NCBI GenBank assembly: GCA_022496185.1
Contig: WTXG01000349.1
Coordinates: 1 to 32,569, forward strand
From: Multifurca ochricompacta
Taxonomy: Eukaryota; Basidiomycota; Agaricomycetes; Russulales; Russulaceae
Direction of reading: 5' to 3'
DNA: 32,569 bases
Shown: piece after piece, positions 1-11,847 of the stretch
How the letters are laid out: each line of letters opens with the position of its first letter
How positions within the stretch are numbered: the stretch's first letter is position 1
Made by a program: the position numbers and the translations under genes
Notes under the pieces: model-generated
Databases searched by the model: none
What the model was told of the DNA's origin: nothing
Seen by the model: the letters and a program-made list of their open reading frames with translations, nothing else

Positions 1-1794
1 CTGACGTCAGTGAAGAGTCACGAATGGTGGTGAGTGGTAGTTACTTCAGATCAACCGATTGTGTGCGTGTGTGCAACATGATTGGCATTGGGGTCGGGCA
101 GAATCGCGCGATATCAACAAAGGGCCCACATCGCAAACGTGTTATCGTGGAATCGTTGAGGGGCTGTTGTTGTTGATGATCATTCTCCCTCGGAGGGTAC
201 TTGAGGTGCCGGGATGAGATGCGGTCGTTCACGGGCTGGATCCCATTGATTGCCTTCCCCCCCCCCCCTTCGGGTCCTGCTTTACGTGTGAAACCCCCAA
301 AAGAAATCTATTGAATGCGGTTATTTGATCTGACGGGAAAACCACTGATGTTTCACATATAACTTTGGGAGATGTGTTGGAAGAAAATTGGTAGGGACAC
401 AGCATCTAGACCCCACAAAATAAAAGAGGTGGAAATAGGGGCCCTTGTAGAAATAGGGAGAGTGTCCAAGAAAGAAAGTCATACAAAGGCACCGAGGTCC
501 GATCTAAGCTAGATGAGATGCAAGATGCAAGACGTCTTTGTTGTGGAGTGTAGTAAAGTAAAAGATTGACTCGTCGCAAGGGGAGCAACAAGGGAGGGGT
601 TGCGCCAGAGGAAGGGGCGAAACGTGTCTTAATATCTAGCTCGCGGGCTTGCTTTTGGAACAAGGTTTCTTGGGAACTAGAGCGGAGTATGAAGAGGAGA
701 GTGGGAAATACAAGGACTACCTACGCATGTAATAGGGCCAGAAACGAGGCGGTGCTATGTGGCTCTTTTATCTCGATGCGCAGGAAAAGAATGAGCAAAA
801 AGGGCATTTTGACAAAGTATGCAAGTGGGCAACAAAGACGTCCGGCCATGACAACCTCCGTGCATAGATACGTGGACCACTTACTGTATGTGTACTTGGC
901 GCTGAAGGAGATCCGTGGGATTTTCAACGTGAGGGAATGGTGCCAAGCTAGGAAGCGATTGGATGCGGGTGATCTCGCGCCGCCAAAGTCTGAGGCATCC
1001 AACCCGTGCATCGCGGGGGAGAAGGGGGGAGGGGAGGGGAGGGGAGGGGAGGAGTCTGTAAAAAAGCAGCCAATCGGAAGAACTGTCAAAACCGATAAAT
1101 ATAAGCGAAGCGAGTAGGTGCTTGAGGCTTGGAGGAGTCAACCGTGGGAAAAGAGTACATCAGGTGCTTCGCTTGCCAAACCCGGGGGTTGATCACGTAT
1201 CACACACTCTCGGCTATAAAGTATGACACATACACATTAAATCCGATAATAACTTGTTGACTTGTTGTGTCATGTCAGCAGGTGGTCGACCGAGATAGCG
1301 GATAGAGGGGGAGAGAGAAAGTTGCTGGAATATATAAAAGACATTAACTAACAGGCCCGCGGTCAGGTTTCATCATCACGGAAGGAAAGGGATAAGCAAC
1401 CAACTGAAACTGAAACTGAAAGTACTGAATAGATGTAGTGTGGATGTGGATGTGGGTGTGGGTGTGGGTGTAGGGGTGGGGGAAAGTGAGAGTAAAGGTG
1501 AGTTGTGGTGTCGTACGTACGGAGTACGGGAAGCAGAGAAGACGAAAATGGGGGTCATTGTTCTGATTAGAAAAAAAAGTGACACGATACCTAACTTGGT
1601 TGGTTGGATGAGGGGTCAAAGGAAGGAATTCATGTCATGAACCCATTACAAGGCATCCCCATCATTTTAAAAAGGACAAACGAATGGCCGAATCAGGAAA
1701 GTCACAAAGGTACGACGGGAATTCGGGGATATCGATATCTAAACCATTCCCGTTCTTTTGAAAGAGAAAGAGGAGAGGGACATGAAATATGATA
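1..1794. other. Spacer without a recognisable gene
   Basis: No open frame here resembles a known protein or has a convincing exon structure. The longest frame, on the plus strand at about 566-1117, starts at a TTG and encodes a biased basic protein with a Gly/Glu-rich end, so I do not call it a gene. The stretch holds a run of twelve C (257-268), a GGGGA repeat (about 1018-1052) and a TGTGGG-type repeat (about 1440-1484). The left neighbour is outside the window. Confidence 0.6.
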
Positions 1795-1795
1795 T

Positions 1796-1841
1796 AGAGA
1801 AAAGGAAAGAGGGGAGAGGGGAAGAGGGGAGAGAGGAGGAA
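1796..1841 (+). repeat. Pure purine tract (A/G only)
   Basis: All 46 bases are A or G on the plus strand. Three GGTAA units follow at 1861-1875. The tract lies about 370 bases before the HMG-box start codon and precedes a matching pyrimidine tract at 2066-2118. Polypurine tracts of this kind can adopt triplex structures, but function here is inference only. Confidence 0.7.
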
Positions 1842-2065
1842 TAAGAGAAAGTGGGAGAAAGGTAAGGTAAGGTAAAGTGAAGGTGAAGGAGCCGAGGATA
1901 AGATGATAGATGATAGATGAAGGGGGGAGGAGGGAATAAACTACTAAACGAAACGAAACAGCCGCTGTTCTTCCGGCCAGAGAACCATTATCCCAGTCGA
2001 GTTGTTATAAGGCCAAGGGAGAACAATAAGACCTTTTGTTTCCGGTATCCTCTCCCCTTTCCCAA

Positions 2066-2118
2066 TTCCCTCCCTCTCCCTTCTCCCTCTCCTTCTTCTC
2101 CCTCTCTCCCTCTCTCTC
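2066..2118 (+). promoter_or_regulatory. Pyrimidine-rich core promoter / leader of the HMG-box gene
   Basis: Fifty-three consecutive C/T bases sit directly upstream of the probable 5'UTR intron and about 95 bases before the start codon. CT-rich blocks just upstream of the transcription start are common in highly expressed fungal genes. I see no clear TATA box. The role is inferred from position and composition. Confidence 0.45.
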
Positions 2119-2154
2119 ACACCTCTCTATCATCTTTTTGTTTCGCTCAATCAG

Positions 2155-2210
2155 GTATGTTGTCTCCTTCTTACCTCACCTTTGTACCTCATGCCTCATC
2201 CCCTGTTTAG
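2155..2210 (+). other. Probable 5'UTR intron of the HMG-box gene
   Basis: A strong donor (GTATGT) follows CAATCAG at 2155, and an acceptor ending CTGTTTAG lies at 2203-2210, two bases before the ATG at 2213. The 56-nt length fits the coding introns of this gene. RNA reads would be needed to confirm it. Confidence 0.5.
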
Positions 2211-2212
2211 AC

Positions 2213-3924
2213 ATGCCAGCCCTTCGCACATCACGTCGTAGACGTTCCTCTCTTGCTCTTCGTGAGTTACCTTTAATTCATTCACCTCACCTCACCTCAC
2301 CTCACCTCACCTTGTCTCATTGCTCCCCCGTCCCCCCCAGTCACTGTAAACCCCCTCAAGCACGGTAATCATGGTATCGGCCAGGCGTCGCCCAAAAGCG
2401 TTACTTTCGCTCCCAATGTCACACCAGTTACCTTCGTTGAACCGGAGAATGACTCTCTAGACTCGGAACCAGCATCACCTACATCAACACTTTTCCCTCC
2501 TGCTACTTCTCCTGCCCCACCTTCCCGCAAACGATGCCCACCTGGCAAGCGTCGCTCACAGGGTTACATCCCCCGTCCACCGAATGCGTTCATGCTTTTT
2601 CGTGCCGATTTCGTCCGTCAAAAGCACGTTCCTGGATCAATAGAAACCAATCACGGTTCACTTTCCAAGATTATCGGTCAGTCTTCCTAGCACATCAGAA
2701 CATTCTGATTTTATTCCCGGCGCTCATTCCCATGCTATATTTAGGCAACTGCTGGCACGCTCTTCCTCTGGAGGAGAGGCGCGTCTGGGAGATCAAGGCA
2801 AAACACGCCAAGGCTGAGCACAAACAGATGTACCCCAATTATCGCTTCCGTCCTGTGCACAACAAGAGCAAGGAAAAGAAACCAAAGTCGACCATTCCTG
2901 CCGAGGACGAGAAGCGCTGTGAAGATGTTGCCCAACTTCTTCTCGAAGGAATGAAGGGTGAGGAACTCGCGGCCGCCGTCAAGCGTCTTGATCGTATGCG
3001 CTCTGCCACTCCTCTTAATCTGCCCCGTCGCCCCTCTTCGGTCCCACTCCCAAATTCTTTCCCCATTGCCATCCCTGCTTTGCCTTTTGTTCAAGCTTCA
3101 CGTCCCCAGTCGCCTTTGTACATGAATCCCCCTCGGTATACCCTCCCTCGCCGCCCGTCAAGTGCTGTGCCTTCGCTATACCGCTCCTGGACTGAGCCTT
3201 TCAGCATTCCTCGCGAACCATCGCCAATGCCCGAAATCAATGCGTCTCTGTTCAACGGGCCTTATCTGGATAATGCATTCCCGAGCGCAAGTTCTCAGTC
3301 GGATGTGTCCTTTGTGAGTCGCTTTTTGACACCACTCCTTACCTGCATATATTGATTGATTGATGACTGATGAATAATGAACAGGACTTTGGGTCGATGT
3401 TTAGCTCCCTTCCGGGCGGCTCATCCCCGCAAGAGCTGTTCATCTCGCCTCTGGACAGTATCATCCCAGGATCTTTGGACTCCCAGAGCGCGTACCCGTC
3501 AGCGCCACTGAGCTCGTACTCGCTTCTTTCCAGCGCAACGTCCCCAGTACCCCCGTCGACCTACTCCGGTTCGCCCGCGCCCTCGGACTTCTCGTTGCCC
3601 CTGCATGCACCGCAGCCATCGCGCCCATTCGAGTCATCGCAAGCACAGGTCCAAACCAAGGCAAACTTATTGAGTCTGGACCTTGACTTGGCCGCATATA
3701 CGCAAGGACTTGCGGGTTTCAACATCCCGATGGACATGGGACTGTCTTACGTCGTACCCGAGATGCCCCCGCTCTCATTCGACATCTCTGAGCAATTATT
3801 CGCCGATGCATTCCAGGAGCAACAGCAGCAGCAGCGACACCAGGCACAAGTGCCGATCGCAGCACCAATTGCGGTTCCTGTCGACGCTGGTATCAACTTC
3901 AACGATGTCCTTAACGAATTTTGA
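2213..3924 (+). CDS. HMG-box transcription factor (MATA_HMG/SOX-like), 497 aa
   Basis: This is a sequence-specific DNA-binding nuclear protein with one HMG box. Exons are 2213-2261, 2341-2676, 2745-3313 and 3385-3924; every junction is GT-AG and keeps frame, giving 497 residues. The N-terminus is basic (RTSRRRR). The HMG box covers about residues 94-166, beginning PRPPNAFMLF and continuing through CWHALPLEERRVW to YPNYRFRP; the second intron splits the box at SKIIG/NCW. After the box come a short charged helical stretch (EDEKRCEDVAQLLLEG) and a long Pro/Ser-rich, probably disordered tail with a Gln run (QEQQQQQ) near the end, typical of an activation region. The first intron contains a CACCT repeat. 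Basidiomycete relatives include mating and fruiting regulators such as Ustilago Prf1 and Coprinopsis Pcc1, but the family has many paralogues and I cannot assign which one this is. No pheromone, receptor or homeodomain gene lies nearby, so a mating-locus position is not supported. Confidence 0.93.
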
Positions 3925-6293
3925 ACGAGCAAAAAACCCCTCCGCAAGTTCTTGTCTGCACAAGTTATGTCATCGCGCCTGTCCCCACAACATACACACA
4001 CACACAATATATATATACCGTTGGAACTGTTTCCATTTTCTTGTTGCAAGATCTTCCTTCTTTCCTCTCCTTTTCTCTCTGCGCCCCGCTTTTGCATACT
4101 GATAACCCAGGAACCTCCAACCCACTTATTGGTGGGACGGTGTCGGCTCAATCTCGAACACATTGTATCCTTTTTTTTTTCTGAAGAAATGACTCGTCGT
4201 TCTCAGTTATTTATCCCCCATGTAGCCTTATATCACCGCGTCCTTTCCCCCCCTCCTCTCAACCCCTCACTTGTCTATAGTCTATCGAGTTTGGTCTCTC
4301 TGTAGCTTTTTCAATCCCTTCCCCCCTCTCATTCATAAGTCTATCTCCCAGTTTTAACTCCGTTGATAATACCAGCCACACGTTACTTTTACCTTCCAAT
4401 CTCAGTTGTTGTCGTCCTGAACACCATCTTCGTTTGGTCTCTGGTCTTTTCCCTTTCCCGGGTGTAAGGATGGCACGTGCGCTGTTGCTCAACGGCGACT
4501 CGAAAAAATTAACGATCCTTTATTTTCTTGCATCGTCGCACCTGTGATCGTATCTCATCCAACTTCCTGCCTGTGTGGCTCCTTTCTATGCATCAATAAA
4601 TAAACGCCCCCTCCCCCCCCCTTCTCACTATGCTTACGCTTTTCTACATAATCCCTCATGACCTTGCCTGGCCTGGTGATACGGTCATGGTATGGTATAC
4701 GACTTGGGGCTGAGTTCGTCAAGGTTTTGCCAAAAAAAAAAAAGAAAGAAAGAAGCGCGGAAGTCAGTATGTCAGTATGAAAAAAAAAAAAGGAAGGGAG
4801 AGGAGGAGGGGGGGTGTTTATGCGCGTACTCTCACATCCCCCTTCCCCTCCCTCAAAAGAAGATTGCGAACGCGAGAAGCGTACTTGTTCTAGATCTACT
4901 CTCTCTCGTTTTCGCTTGCTTATCGCACGGTAATACCGTACGTCTGATACTGCGTTCGGGACCTCTTATGAAAAAGTACCCTACCCTCGACAACCTCAAA
5001 CGAACGGGGATCGGGGATCGGGGATAAGAACGCCGATCTCATCCTCCCCCTGTCATGTGTATGTATAATGTATGTATATTATATTTATTATTATTTATCG
5101 GGCCCTACACTGCACTAGGCCCTCTTAACGAGATTGCGTGTATGTGTGTGTGTAGAGGGTTATTTCCATCCACATGTGAAGCGATATCTTCATCCCTGAT
5201 TTTAAATTACTCCCGTTTTAATCCTTGTGGCGGGTTAGCTACTGCCTCTTGGTCCTGTTCAAAGTTCAAAAGAAAAAAAGATCTTACACCCCCCCCGTGG
5301 AGTCTTTTTTGGGTATTATTCCGTTTAATCGAAGGTGAAGGGTTATCTTCCCCCATGTGCAAGGTCCCATTTAGATATCGGTGGTCGGGAGTAGTAGTCA
5401 TAATCAGCTCAGTTCGTTGAAAGAGGATGAAAAGAAATGGCTGTATTTAGATTCGCGCGATTGAGAGATATCATGGCTCCTCGCACATCACCGGGTTGGG
5501 TTGAGTTGAGTTGTTTTTTTTTTTTTTTTCAAACAGACCGATTTTGGTTCAGCCCTCGTCAAGCCCATAAGCGGGTAGGTTGACGTCCCCGGATAGTTTT
5601 CTTTAGAGAAATTGCTCGCCATAACTCGGCAAGAAACAACAGCAAGTAAACAGGACGAAGCGCAAAAAGCGGGGGGAAGGTAAAGCAGAGGATTCAAAAA
5701 GGGGTCTCAAACAAATCGCCGAAGACTAAGAGGCATTCGCAGAGTTAGTCTATAGAGTAGGTGGTGCATCTTGAACATGAATGAGGTGTAGAGCCGCCAG
5801 GAGGACCCCTATGAATGGCGAAAAAACTGACAGAGAGTAATGGAAATGTGGCGGCGAAAAGTACGGCGCGAGAGAAAGCGAGTCTGGCGTTCCCCCCCCC
5901 CCCCCTCCTCCTCCTCCCCCTTTCGCAAAGAGATCGAGGGTGGTGAGACATGATCTAGAACATATCCAATAACCAAAAGGTACTTATTTTTCATAACCGA
6001 AGATAAGAGAAAGGCTGGTCAAGTCAAGAAAGCAACCGGGGAAGGTGTTCTTTCGGGGTATACCGCGGTATCAGTACGCTTCCTGCTGGATTTTTCCATA
6101 CAAGATATGCCCAAGTTCGAAAAATGAGAGAATCAGGTGCCAAATATTTCCCCGAGGAGGGGGGAGTAGGACGGTTGTCCATAAGTTACGATGATGAGTT
6201 GAGTTTTTTCATATGTTTTATATGAAATTCCCACGATGCGACAGTTCTCAACAATTCATTTTCATTCATTCAGTTTTGTAACAACGAACGATC
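3925..6293. other. Spacer between the HMG-box gene and PSF1
   Basis: The first few hundred bases are probably the 3'UTR of the HMG-box gene and contain a CA/TA repeat (about 3992-4018). No frame resembles a protein. Other content is simple sequence: nine C at 4613-4621, A-rich runs at 4731-4792, a T tract at 5513-5530 and fourteen C at 5892-5905 followed by CTC triplets. The last 300 bases must hold the PSF1 promoter; I see no clear replication-gene element such as ACGCGT there. Confidence 0.6.
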
Positions 6294-6917
6294 ATGACTT
6301 CATCAGGCTCGCGCCAATTCGGCGACCTGGCGACACAGCTTGTTCAAGAATCTCGCAGGTCGACGCTCACTGATACCCTCTTAAAATACAATGATAGCCT
6401 CGTGCGCACCGTCATCCGGGAACAGCGCAACCTCGAAGATCTCATCAACAAGGCCATCGCCGCTCAGCCCGATGACGCCGCCTTCACAGGGGACGAACCT
6501 GCCCTATTGCTCTACCAGACCGCCATCCTGCGCAACAAGCGCTGTCTGCTCGCTTACCACGCTCACCGTATCGATCGCCTGAGAGACATGTACTGGGCTC
6601 TCGGAGCCGCCCTTCCCGCCTTGCTTGCAGACAATAATGACCTACGCACACGTCTGTCCCCACACGAAGTCGACTTTTTACGTGAGTACAACGCGTCCGT
6701 CATGGATTTTCGTGGCGACTTCTCCTCCGAGCTTGATATCGCTTCCTCGGTCACGCATCCACCGCGAGATCTTCACGCTCTCGTACGCGTCATACGCGAT
6801 TGTGGCGTGATACAGACGGAGTTGGGCTCGATCGACTTTCGAAAGGGTCAGAGGTTCATGGTGCGTAGGGCTGACATTGAGCATCTCATCGTGCAAGGAT
6901 ACCTTGAAGAGGTTTGA
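6294..6917 (+). CDS. PSF1: GINS complex subunit Psf1, 207 aa
   Basis: Psf1 is one of four GINS subunits (Sld5, Psf1, Psf2, Psf3). GINS joins Cdc45 and Mcm2-7 to form the CMG replicative helicase in the nucleus. The gene is a single uninterrupted frame of 207 residues, close to the roughly 200 residues usual for the family. The N-terminus carries the expected QFGDLATQLVQES segment. The central helices include the typical LLLYQTAILRNKRCLLAYHAHRIDRLR stretch (shown by its ends LLLYQT and RIDRLR), then a LSPHEVDFLREYN helix. The small C-terminal domain, about residues 160-207, ends RRADIEHLIVQGYLEEV, the region that contacts other replisome parts. The ATG at 6294 is the first in frame and gives the expected N-terminus. 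It is the only intronless gene in the window, and its neighbours have no evident functional link. Confidence 0.95.
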   Translation: MTSSGSRQFGDLATQLVQESRRSTLTDTLLKYNDSLVRTVIREQRNLEDLINKAIAAQPDDAAFTGDEPALLLYQTAILRNKRCLLAYHAHRIDRLRDMYWALGAALPALLADNNDLRTRLSPHEVDFLREYNASVMDFRGDFSSELDIASSVTHPPRDLHALVRVIRDCGVIQTELGSIDFRKGQRFMVRRADIEHLIVQGYLEEV

Positions 6918-9590
6918 GAGCTCGAGGAGGGGAGGGGGGGGGGGGAAAGAGGAACAAAACATTTTGGTGGAAGAAGCTGGACTACGGGATACAGTAGTGA
7001 CTCTTTCCCCGCTCCACCCCATGCTCGTTCGTAAATCTCACTGAGGGGACACGGTTCTCGGACTAACTGACAACCAATTATAGAGAAGTCGTTTTGCCCC
7101 GCTGTCTTTGGGTTGATTGGACCGATAAGCACCTAGGCGCTGTTACACGGCCCCTGTCATTACGGTCTGTTGACCAAAAAATTCTTACTGGGTGGTCTAT
7201 TCCAACTTGTTGGGGGTGTCATCCTTTTGTGGATCGCGATCGCGTCACACTGTTGTATTTTGTTTTCTCTCTCACCATGCCAACTGACATTCCAGTGAGT
7301 ATAGAAGATGTTCCATTATTCAACGATGTTACCAACGTGACCCAAGTTTTTTTTTCTTTTTTTTTTTTTTTTCTTTTTAATGAATATGTTTCCATGGGCC
7401 TATGCATCCGTTTAGGCAGTCCAACCAGTGTTATGTCCACTCACAGTGGTTCTCATTTTAACTGACTTTTCGATCAACGCATTATTAATGTCGACAAACG
7501 TTCCCATTATCACTTGGATGAGAGACTGGTCGGCGAATGCCTTGGCGATGGGAGAGCGCTCAATGGGGGGGACAAACGCGGCATCACGCCGGCTTGAAGC
7601 GCTTCCCCCCCTCGAAAAAAACACCATCACCACCACCACTACTACAACTCAATGTGCCGCGCGCGCGCATGATTTCTCATGAACTCCCTTTTCTATGATC
7701 GTTTCTGACCTAGTGTGCTCAATAAGTACCAGCTAGCTTCCCCTTTTTTTTTTTTGGGAGGTTCGCTCTTCCGACATTACGGCTACCATATAATGAGATG
7801 TCATCTAGCCCGCAATAAATTCCTCGATTCCTCCTTATAGGATGAGTCACCAAAGATCGACAGTATATGTAAAGAAAGACAAGCAAGGTTGTCAATTCAG
7901 GCTGTCATTCCTACCGGTCCGAAATAACGAACTTTTTGTGAGTTTTATAATTTTTTTTTATGGCCGCGAAATGCCTGACAGGGTACATATCACATCCTCA
8001 TCAGGAAAGCATGTTCAATCAAAGGCAGCCAGTCTCTGCTACTTCAACAGAAGCGCAACGGTATTTTATACCGCAAGCGAAAAGATCCTCATGGGCATTT
8101 CCTGGAGTAACAGCACTTTACAAAATTCGGGGGGAAATTTCCGGCGACCCCTGAGTGGGAGGGGTGAATGTGGATAAAGGAGTGCAATACCAAGTGCCTA
8201 AATCTAACTCCTTTTCGAAACCATGGATAGAACACCTCTGCGCGGACCAGTTGGGCTCGTAGCAATATCCACCCTGGTGAAATGACAAAGAGCCTTTTCT
8301 TAAATTGTTTTTTTATTTGTCTTCAGTGAGATGGTGTGTGTGAGTGTGTGTACGTTGCTTGCGACCAAGATGAGTAATGCCTCATCTATTTCTACCGCCA
8401 TGGTCGGCAAAGACAAGGTACGCGAAAAGTTCCTTTCTCCTCCCACACAGTACTACCAGCGCGGCTAGAGCGGGGGGAAGGGGGGGGGGAACCATGAATG
8501 TGACAGAATTTAAAAAAAAAAAAAACCAGCCTCTCTCGTGAAGAATCTGATCATCTTTCACGACTTGTGTAAAGGAGAGGAGAATAAGACCGCAACGCAA
8601 TTATCGCTCTGGTATTTTCATAGAAAGAAGAAAGAAAGAAAGAAAGAAAAAAAAGGTATGTTCTCAGGAGCAGAAGAAGAATCATATCCCCACTTTCGCC
8701 CCCTCACACTCACACAATCCTGGAAACAAGCAGAGTTTCTGGTCACATCTGAATTTTGATTTTCCTCGTGGTTTTTCGACTGGTTCATTTCGAACGCAAG
8801 GGCGGGCGGGTGTTGCAAACAAATATACATATAATATCCCCATAGACCTTCAAAAGGAAGAAGGAAGAAAAAGTCCCTGGCCGGTATCCTCGCTCCGCGG
8901 AACCGTGAACAACGCACGCACGCACACGCACTATGGAAAATAGCCAGCGTATATAATGAACGGATCAGGATCCAATCGTGTGCAAAGGTCGACAGGGGTA
9001 AAAAAAAACTACATGTCTCCTGGGATTCTAAGAACGCGCACTGAGAACAGAGTCATCACGAGGACCTCTTCTTCCGTACACATGTCAATGCCCGGGATGC
9101 GTGAGGCCAAACGACGCCAGCAGGGGCTAGTGATCCGTCAGTAAAAACAAAGGGGGGGGGGGCAAGGTATTGTCGTGCGATATAGTACGGAATCATGGTT
9201 CTTAGTGGGATTCTTCTTGTTTATTTCATTCTCCGATATGGTCTTTCTGACATGATAATTAGATAGCGTAAATAAATACTTTTTAAGGCGCCCAAGTAGT
9301 AGAAGAAGTAGAGAGAAACAGAAACCGTGATCTGTCCCACCCATCATCCACTCTCTTTTTCGTTCGTGCCGCCATCTTTTTAAGTCGCGCAAACTATTCG
9401 ACTCCTTCCTATCTTCGTGCTTTGCTCCGCGTCACCCGATTCTTACTCGTTAACTCCGCCTCGAGGACCTATCCTCTCTAGGTTCTATCTTTACCCACGG
9501 GAGGAATTTCCGTAGGTTAATGTGGCGTTCTTTTGACGTGAGTGTGTACGGCCCACCCCATCAGAACATGCATGCCTCAACTTTCTTTGA

Positions 9591-9616
9591 CCCCCCCCCC
9601 TTTTTTTTTTTTTTTT
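9591..9616 (+). repeat. C10-T16 compound homopolymer
   Basis: Ten C are followed directly by sixteen T. It lies inside the long spacer and is typical of the simple sequence that fills non-coding DNA in this window. Confidence 0.85.
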
Positions 9617-11813
9617 CTAATTTATATAATTTTATTTTCGCTATTGACAGCGCCCAATAACAGTCAAGTAGTTGGAAAAAGTTACGGAAAGGTAACTCAT
9701 AAAAGTGCTCATCCAGTACTCCATTGAGAATTTGACCGCTCGATCACCCTACCTGTTAGCAGGCAATGGAAATTTAGTTCTCGCAATACACGCACGAGAC
9801 CTTGTTCCATGCAAAGCACCTCCTATTGGGATTGTAGGCGGTGTTTATATTTATTTCCACGACGGCCAACTCACGTTGAAACTGGAAATAAAAATAAAAA
9901 TAAAAATAAAAAAGTTTTTTTTTCTTTTGAGAGCGATTGTCACCGAAGGGTCATTTATGAACGGAAAAAAAACCTGAAAGGAAGTGTTGGAAGAATTCCA
10001 TTTATTTCAGCACCAAAGACCAGACTGCTGCCCTTCTGTGTGTGTGTTGAAGTAGCAGCACATCGCGCGAACCCGCGCTAAAATGTTTCGCAGGACGGCA
10101 CCCCACTTGATCTGCAAGACCCGTTCTCATTCACAACAACAACAGCAGCAGCAGTAGAATAACAACTTAAGACGCTGGGAGGTGGCGCAGATGAAAGAGA
10201 GAAGTGACCGCGGATGATGAATAGCATGCGTGTTCCATGGGTACCATACCCCATTGGGGCATGTAAAAATGGTTTTTCAAAAATTGAAAAAAAATTAAAA
10301 ATAAACAAACGTTCAGTGTGAATTCAGCTGCGGCTAGCACTTTCATAGTTGAGCTTCAAACATAGGCCGGACACAAGTGTGGATTTGCGATGCGCCAACT
10401 GCACGGAGCGCTCTCTCTGCATTGGCATCGTACGCGTACAATCAAGCACAACAACTGCTTACGTATTAGCATGATACCCTTAAGCCACACAACACACCTA
10501 TCTCAACTGCCACTGGATTGACGACGATGTGTCTCATGGGCCAACTGACCGAGGCAGACCAGGAGCAAGGAGTTAACAATTCGGGACCTTTTAATACGAT
10601 GAGAGGTGGTGTGTTTTAAATTATTATTGTTTTCATGATGGCAGGCCACCCGCTTTTAGAAAAGGGCATACAAGTGAAGAATCAATTTTGAAGATTTGAA
10701 CTTGTTGTGGATGGACAGACGGAACAAAAATTAGTGGGTGGGTGTGGGTAGGTGGGGTGGTCCAGCCCCAAATCCAACTACCAGACCCAGTGATCCGGTG
10801 CCACGTGGAAATATGACTAAGCCTGACTTGTTTTAATTTTCTTCCAAGTCCAACGCTAAGCTCAACGCTCCGAATTCAACTAGTGACTCTGTACGCCCCG
10901 TTTACGCGCATCTTTTGCCCGTTCTGATTGTGACTAGGATGGGCGTTGGCCATCACGTCAGTCGCGCATCCATCAGTTCCATGTGGTGGTGGTGAAAATG
11001 GGCCTGGGTTTTTTTTTTTTTTTCCCTTACCACGCTCGACCTGCAATAGCCCTCTCTCACAATGACTTGGATTGACAAGGAAAGGAAAGGATACTCGCAG
11101 CAATACTCAAACCATACCACGTCCTTAGCTTCCGATTCCCCCGCCAAATTGCGCGACGAGAGAGAGGCAAGAACCCCCTCGATATTTCCACAAACACACA
11201 GACACAGACACCCGCACCGGACCTTCCGCATTACTAGTACACTTTTATGCAAGGGCACTCCGCGCTGTGTTGAATTTCACCGAGAATCAGGGTAAATAAG
11301 TAAGTAGGGTTGATTGATGTCGTTTGCGGTATTATCCCCTCGGTCTTGGGGGAGAGGACGATGACTTCAGTGGCGCCTCCCCCGCTCACATTAATCACAA
11401 ACGATATTTAGGGTTTTTGTGTTTGTTGTTTAATTTTTTTTTGGATTTTTTTAAAATTTCGTTTAGGATCCGATCGCTGAATTTCAGCCCCTTTGCCCAT
11501 CGTTCGGTACCCCGGACGCCTCTCACGGCTTTTTTTTTCTTTTTTTTTTTCTCTCCTGAAAGCAATACGAACGGGCTGAGTTTGGTTGGGCTGTGAAGTT
11601 CGGTTTAACGTTGAAAGCCAGAGGGAGAGAGGAAGGGGGGACCGTTCCGGACACGCTTTGGAACCATGTGTTGTGACCCCTTTGCCTCGCCCCAGAGGGG
11701 GTTGGTTCTACATCGTTTGGTACTTTTTTTTTCTTTTTTTTTTTTAATACGCCGCCGCACCCCCAATTATATCGCATCTGGCATAGTGGAGGAGGAAGTT
11801 GAAGAGGTCTTTA

Positions 11814-11816
11814 ATA

Positions 11817-11832
<16 letters not shown>
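11814..11832 (+). repeat. TA microsatellite followed by a T run
   Basis: About nine TA units run directly into a T tract up to about 11848. Similar short TA arrays occur near 14763-14778, 15998-16012 and 16192-16206. Confidence 0.85.

Positions 11833-11847
<15 letters not shown>

Noticed and set aside
566..1117. 183-residue plus-strand open frame
   Set aside because: It opens at TTG rather than ATG, has no recognisable domain, and ends in a Gly/Glu stretch produced by the GGGGA repeat. There is no sign of splicing or conservation.
2741..3094. Minus-strand open frames antisense to the HMG-box gene
   Set aside because: They mirror the codon bias of the HMG-box exon on the other strand and show no domain.
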